DNA of 64,000 bases from Chamaecrista fasciculata (Eukaryota > Streptophyta > Magnoliopsida > Fabales > Fabaceae). The first letter of the stretch is position 1, and each line of letters begins with the position of its first letter. A program made the position numbers and the translations under genes. Positions 59,940 through 64,000 of this stretch are shown here, piece after piece. The stretch is from the NCBI GenBank assembly GCA_003254925.1, contig QANZ01007399.1, forward strand, positions 41,230 through 105,229, written 5' to 3'. The notes under the pieces are model-generated. The model saw only the letters and a list, made by a program, of their open reading frames with translations, was not told the DNA's origin and did not search any database.

Positions 59940-60119
59940 TCTAATATTATATGGCTCCACCCCTTTCTGGTCGTCCATGTTTAAAACTATAGTCTATGAA
60001 ATTAAAAATAAGAGAAAATTGACTATTTAGTCTCTCTTTCTTTACTAAGTTAATAATTTAGTCCCTTATTTATTTTATATACATACTTGCGTGCCCGTTA
60101 GGGCACACAAAGCCCCTAG
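59940..60119 (+). mobile_element. 180 bp non-autonomous Helitron, copy 2
   Basis: Same length and ends as copy 1. The hairpin has one mismatch (GCGTGCCCGTTAGGGCACAC). Both copies are followed by the same TAACTAATATGAATAAAAAA, so flank and element were duplicated together. Confidence 0.9.
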
Positions 60120-60150
60120 TAACTAATATGAATAAAAAAAAAATAGTTTA

Positions 60151-60855
60151 GGGGGCATTTGGTACATAGATTATTTTTTCATCTTAGGAATCATATTCTT
60201 GGGAATGTGATTCCCAAGAATAAAATTCACAAAATTATAAGAAAATCTTTTTGGATGAGTTGAAATAGTCCTAGGATTATTTCGCAATATTCTGTGAATT
60301 TTACAATTTTGTGTTTGATTCAACTTTGATATTCCTTGAGATGTTTAATACTTTTTCAAATATGTCATTGACTTTTTATTCTCAGCTAATAGTTTATTAA
60401 ATGTAAAAATTCTTTAAAACAATTCACGCGAGAAATACTATATCATAAAAAAATAACTATATCATAATTAAAATTTTTAAATAACCTTAATAAATTCATT
60501 AGGAAAATACTTTTTTGAGTAATGCAATCATTTTGGGTAGACAAAAATAATCTCATGTCGTAGGATTAAGGTAATACAATCATTTTAAATAACATTAATG
60601 AATTCATTAGAAAAACATTAATTAGGGGTAATACAATTATTTTGGGTTGACAAAAATAATCTCATGTCATGGGATTAGCCTAATCCCACCCGCTAGAGTG
60701 GGATTAATTTTGTGCCACTTTATAGGATTAAGGTACTCTCAGGAATACAATATTCCCAGGACTAATTTTCTTATCCGTGTACCAAATGTAAGATTGCTCT
60801 ACTCTAGAGCTTATAATCCCGAGAGTATTTTTTCGATCAGCGTATCAAACGCGCC
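60151..60855. mobile_element. Tourist-like (PIF/Harbinger) MITE, source of the tandem repeat
   Basis: It starts GGGGGCATTTGGTACATAG after TTA (60148-60150) and ends near GTATCAAACGCGCC. Related to 21202-21954 and to the copy beginning at 63703. The right half is included in the 514 bp tandem repeat that follows. Confidence 0.72.
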
Positions 60856-62052
60856 ATAAATTTTATGTATGAAAAATACTTTTGTTCTCTAGAAGGTAGC
60901 ATACTACTAACCAAAGAATGTTCAAAATCAGAATTGATTGGCTTCAGCCTCTATAAAATCTTTTAAATATTATTTATTGCAATAATGTAATTCACTAGTT
61001 GGCTTGTGCCTTCACAATTCATACTTTTTTGAGTAACCCAATCATTTTGGGTAGGAAAAAATAATCTCATGTCGTAGGATTAAGGTAATACAATTATTTT
61101 AAATAACATTAATGAATTCATTAGAAAAACATTAATTAGGGGTAATACAATTATTTTGAGTTGGTAAAAATAATCTCATGTCTTGGGATTAGCCTAATCC
61201 CACCCGCTAGAGTGGAATTAATTTTGTGCCACTTTATAGGATTAAGGTACTCCCAAGAATACAATATTCCCAGGACTAATTTTCTTATCCGTGTACCAAA
61301 TGTAAGATTACTCTACTCTAGAGCTTATAATCCCGAGAGTATTTGTTCGATCAGCGTATCAAACGTGCCCTAAATTTTATATATGAAAAATACTTCTGTT
61401 CTCTAGAAGGTAGCATACTACTAACCAAAGAATGTTCAAAATCAGAATTGATTGGCTTCAGCCTCTATAAAATCTTTTAAATATTATTTATTGCAATAAT
61501 GTAATTCACTAGTTGGCTTGTGCCTTCACAATTCATACTTTTTTGAGTAACCCAATCATTTTGGGTAGGAAAAAATAATCTCATGTCGTAGGATTAAGGT
61601 AATACAATTATTTTAAATAACATTAATGAATTCATTAGAAAAACATTAATTAGGGGTAATACAATTATTTTGAGTTGGTAAAAATAATCTCATGTCTTGG
61701 GATTAGCCTAATCCCACCCGCTAGAGTGGAATTAATTTTGTGCCACTTTATAGGATTAAGGTACTCCCAAGAATACAATATTCCCAGGACTAATTTTCTT
61801 ATCCGTGTACCAAATGTAAGATTACTCTACTCTAGAGCTTATAATCCCGAGAGTATTTGTTCGATCAGCGTATCAAACGTGCCCTAAATTTTATATATGA
61901 AAAATACTTCTGTTCTCTAGAAGGTAGCATACTACTAACCAAAGAATGTTCAAAATCAGAATTGATTGGCTTCAGCCTCTATAAAATCTTTTAAATATTA
62001 TTTATTGCAATAATGTAATTCACTAGTTGGCTTGTGCCTTCACAATTCATTC
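60514..62052. repeat. Tandem triplication, 514 bp unit
   Basis: Units begin at about 60510, 61024 and 61538 (TTTTTTGAGTAA) and end at about 62049 (TTCACAATTCAT). Matching 70-codon frames start at 60647, 61161 and 61675, exactly 514 apart. Units 2 and 3 look identical by eye; unit 1 differs at scattered sites. The unit joins the right half of a Tourist-like MITE with about 200 bases of flank. The 70-codon frames have no domain and are not genes. Confidence 0.93.
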
Positions 62053-62162
62053 CATTTCTTGTAAGAGTTTTTTTTTTGGTAAGAGTTGAGGACATGGGTT
62101 CGAACTATTATTCCAAAGAAATAAAGAAAATAAAAGAAGAAAATGATTATAAAAAACATATT

Positions 62163-63125
62163 TTGGCTAAAATGTAAAAAATTTCCTTGAACTTTTTGAT
62201 TAATGTGCAAAACACCTTTTGAATTTGGCAAAATGACAAAAAAAATCCCAAGAATTTTCAATTTCATGCAAATAAATTTATGTTATAATCTTTATTAAAA
62301 AATAAGAAAATAAATTAATTTCTTAACTACTATTAATTATAATAATAATAATAACAATAACAAATTTTTAGTTTGGACCATTGTAAAATGCAACAATAAC
62401 TGTAACAAAAAAAATGCAACAATAATCATAAAATTACAAAAAAAAAAAACTTGATTTTCTTAATATATAGAAACTTCACAAAGAGGTTATGTAAAAAAAA
62501 AAAAGCATAAATTATATAGAAGATCCCTGTGGTTTGGCCCATTTACAGAAAATGTCCATATGATTTAAAAAATAACAAATAAGGGTCTGTGGTTTATTCC
62601 GTTAACAAAAAAAAGGTCATGAGATATATTTCCGTGCAAAATTTGACGAAAAATTGAAAATCTTAGCTAAAATACTATTTTAAGACCCTAACTAATTTTT
62701 TATGCGTTTGATTGCCTATTTGTATGAAATTTGACGAAAATCTTAACTAAAATACTATTTTAAGACTCTAAATTATGAAACTTTTCATTTTTTTTTGTCA
62801 AAGTTCTTCTTTCATATAAATAGGGAGTCAAGCGCATAAAAATTAATAGTTAGGGTCTTAAAATAGTATTAACCAAGATTTCTGTCAAATTTTAGACTAA
62901 AATATACCTCATGACCAATTTTATTAATAGAGCAAACTACAAATCATTATTTGCTACTTTTTAAACCGCAGAGACCATTTATGTAAATGGATTAAACCAC
63001 AGAGACCTTTTGTCTAATTTACCCAAAAAAAAAAGTTGAGAGAGTATTTTGTCACTTTTCAAACTTTAGAGAGTGATTTTATTCATCGACCAAAATTCAA
63101 GAGAATTTTATGTATTTTAACCTAT
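62163..63125. mobile_element. Nested fold-back MITEs
   Basis: Outer arms: TTTTGGCTAAAATGTAAAAA near 62161 against the complement of TTTTATGTATTTTAACC at 63107. Inner element (about 62505-63030): TAAATTATATAGAAGATCCC and GACCTTTTGTCTAATTTACCC, with CTGTGGTTTGGCCCATTTAC facing GTAAATGGATTAAACCACAG. Confidence 0.7.
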
Positions 63126-63329
63126 TTTTTTCTTTTAAAATAAAAAAAATATTATTTTTCAAAAGTTAAATGATTAATTTACTCACTCCTATACTATCTT
63201 ATTTTTCGGCCTTGCAATCACAAACATAAACATCCATAGTAACTATCCAGATGGGTAAGGAGTAAAAACTTAGAAGAAACGCTTTTCCTATAAATACTAT
63301 TTATTTTATACGTCTTGCCACCATCGTTC

Positions 63330-63395
63330 TTGTTGCTTTGTGGTTCATTGCGTTCTTGTGAATTGCATGGGTCGCGGTTCAAGAGCTGGTAAACT
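63330..63395 (+). mobile_element. Possible SINE of the second tRNA-like family, copy 3
   Basis: CTTGTTGCTTTGTGGTTCATTG followed by GGTCGCGGTTCAAGAGCTGG and a TAATAATAATA tail, parallel to the copies at 57582 and 59022. Confidence 0.42.
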
Positions 63396-63702
63396 AATAA
63401 TAATAATAGTGATCAATGATCCTGTTAATGGAGTTACTTCGTGTAAGACCACAAGTAAAATAATCATGTCTCACAATGAATACCAGCAGTCGAATTACTA
63501 ATCTTGATGGAAACAAGGCAAAGTAATTTCAAGTCAGGAACCCACTCACATAGAACTCTCAAGGATTAGCATCTCTTCCCATCAAAGAGAATGCCCCTTT
63601 TATAGAGCCCAAAACATGTAACCACCCACAAATATTAAAACTTCACATTAAACCAAAATAATGGAGATTTAACTGACCGGAATGCCAAAAGATAAAAAAC
63701 TG

Positions 63703-64000
63703 GGCGTTTGGTACACGGATTATTTTTTCATTCCCGGGAATCACATTCCCAGGAATGTGATTCCCAGGAATAAGATTCCCAGGATTATAAAAATATCTGT
63801 TTGGATGAGTTAAAATAATCCTAGGATTATTTCGCAATATTCCCAGGAATGTTACAATCTTGTGTTTGGTTCAACTTTGATATTCCTGGGAATGTTTAAT
63901 ACTTTTACTAATATACCCTTGACTTTTTATTCTCAACAATAGTTTATCAAATGTAGAAATTCTTCAAAACAATTCATGAGAAAAATACTATATCATAAAA
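63703..64000. mobile_element. Tourist-like MITE, running past the window end
   Basis: From GGGCGTTTGGTACACGGATT it follows the copies at 21202 and 60151 (TTATCAAATGTAGAAATTCTTC) and continues to the last base. It carries internal CCCGGGAATCACATTCCC palindromes with better-kept bases than the other copies. The right end is outside. Confidence 0.72.

Noticed and set aside
60647-61887. Three near-identical 70-codon frames as a tandem gene family
   Set aside because: They follow the 514 bp tandem DNA repeat made from a MITE; no domain or start context.
60514-62052. CRISPR-like array
   Set aside because: Units are 514 bp contiguous tandem copies without spacers, in a plant nuclear sequence.

Overview
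The window is nuclear DNA from a flowering plant, probably a eudicot or other non-grass, with an AT-rich, repeat-dense genome. The case rests on one intron-containing plastid-targeted gene with canonical GT-AG splicing, on plant-type Copia and Gypsy retrotransposons that prime from initiator tRNA-Met or Athila-type sites, and on hAT, Tourist, Mutator-like, Helitron, SINE and LINE debris. I cannot name the species.

Only one intact host gene is visible: a 10-exon gene on the + strand (51900-55425) for chloroplast ketol-acid reductoisomerase (acetohydroxy-acid isomeroreductase). It encodes 585 residues with every cofactor and Mg ligand in place and performs the second common step of valine, leucine and isoleucine synthesis. 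It has a TATA box at 51800 and a CTT-rich 5' leader.

Layout. 1-1400: AT-rich, no gene. 1400-12619: a decayed Athila-like Ty3/Gypsy element on the minus strand (LTR 11305-12619, then gag, RT, RNase H, IN running leftwards), split by two 2.1 kb Copia-type solo LTRs (4466-6585, 8194-10328) and a 1.4 kb LTR-like insertion (6693-8122). 12620-17770: a second Gypsy RT fragment with a 149 bp internal triplication, a Copia RT/RNase H scrap, a + strand LTR of the Athila-like family with its primer site, and a truncated third copy of the 2.1 kb LTR. 17770-23880: MITEs (Mutator-like, Helitron, Tourist, hAT, fold-back) and a decayed LTR. 23881-42289: a nested stack. A Copia element on the + strand with both LTRs and a near-perfect target duplication contains a second Copia element (minus strand) in its 5' LTR, a solo LTR plus a hAT MITE in its gag-pol, and further elements in its leader and 3' LTR. 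42290-51700: fold-back MITEs, a LINE 3' fragment with a 17 bp target duplication, SINEs, a fold-back element holding gene-like sequence, and self-nested hAT MITEs. 51700-55700: the reductoisomerase gene. 55700-64000: SINEs, fold-backs, two identical-length 180 bp Helitrons bracketing a captured segment, and a 514 bp tandem triplication built on a Tourist-like MITE.

Apart from the reductoisomerase, no coding sequence looks functional. All transposon reading frames carry stops, frameshifts or insertions. The interest of the window lies in the order of nesting, in the well-preserved target duplications that let many insertions be delimited to the base, and in several odd rearrangements (composite Helitron, inverted Helitron dimer, tandem triplications, gene-like segments inside DNA transposons).
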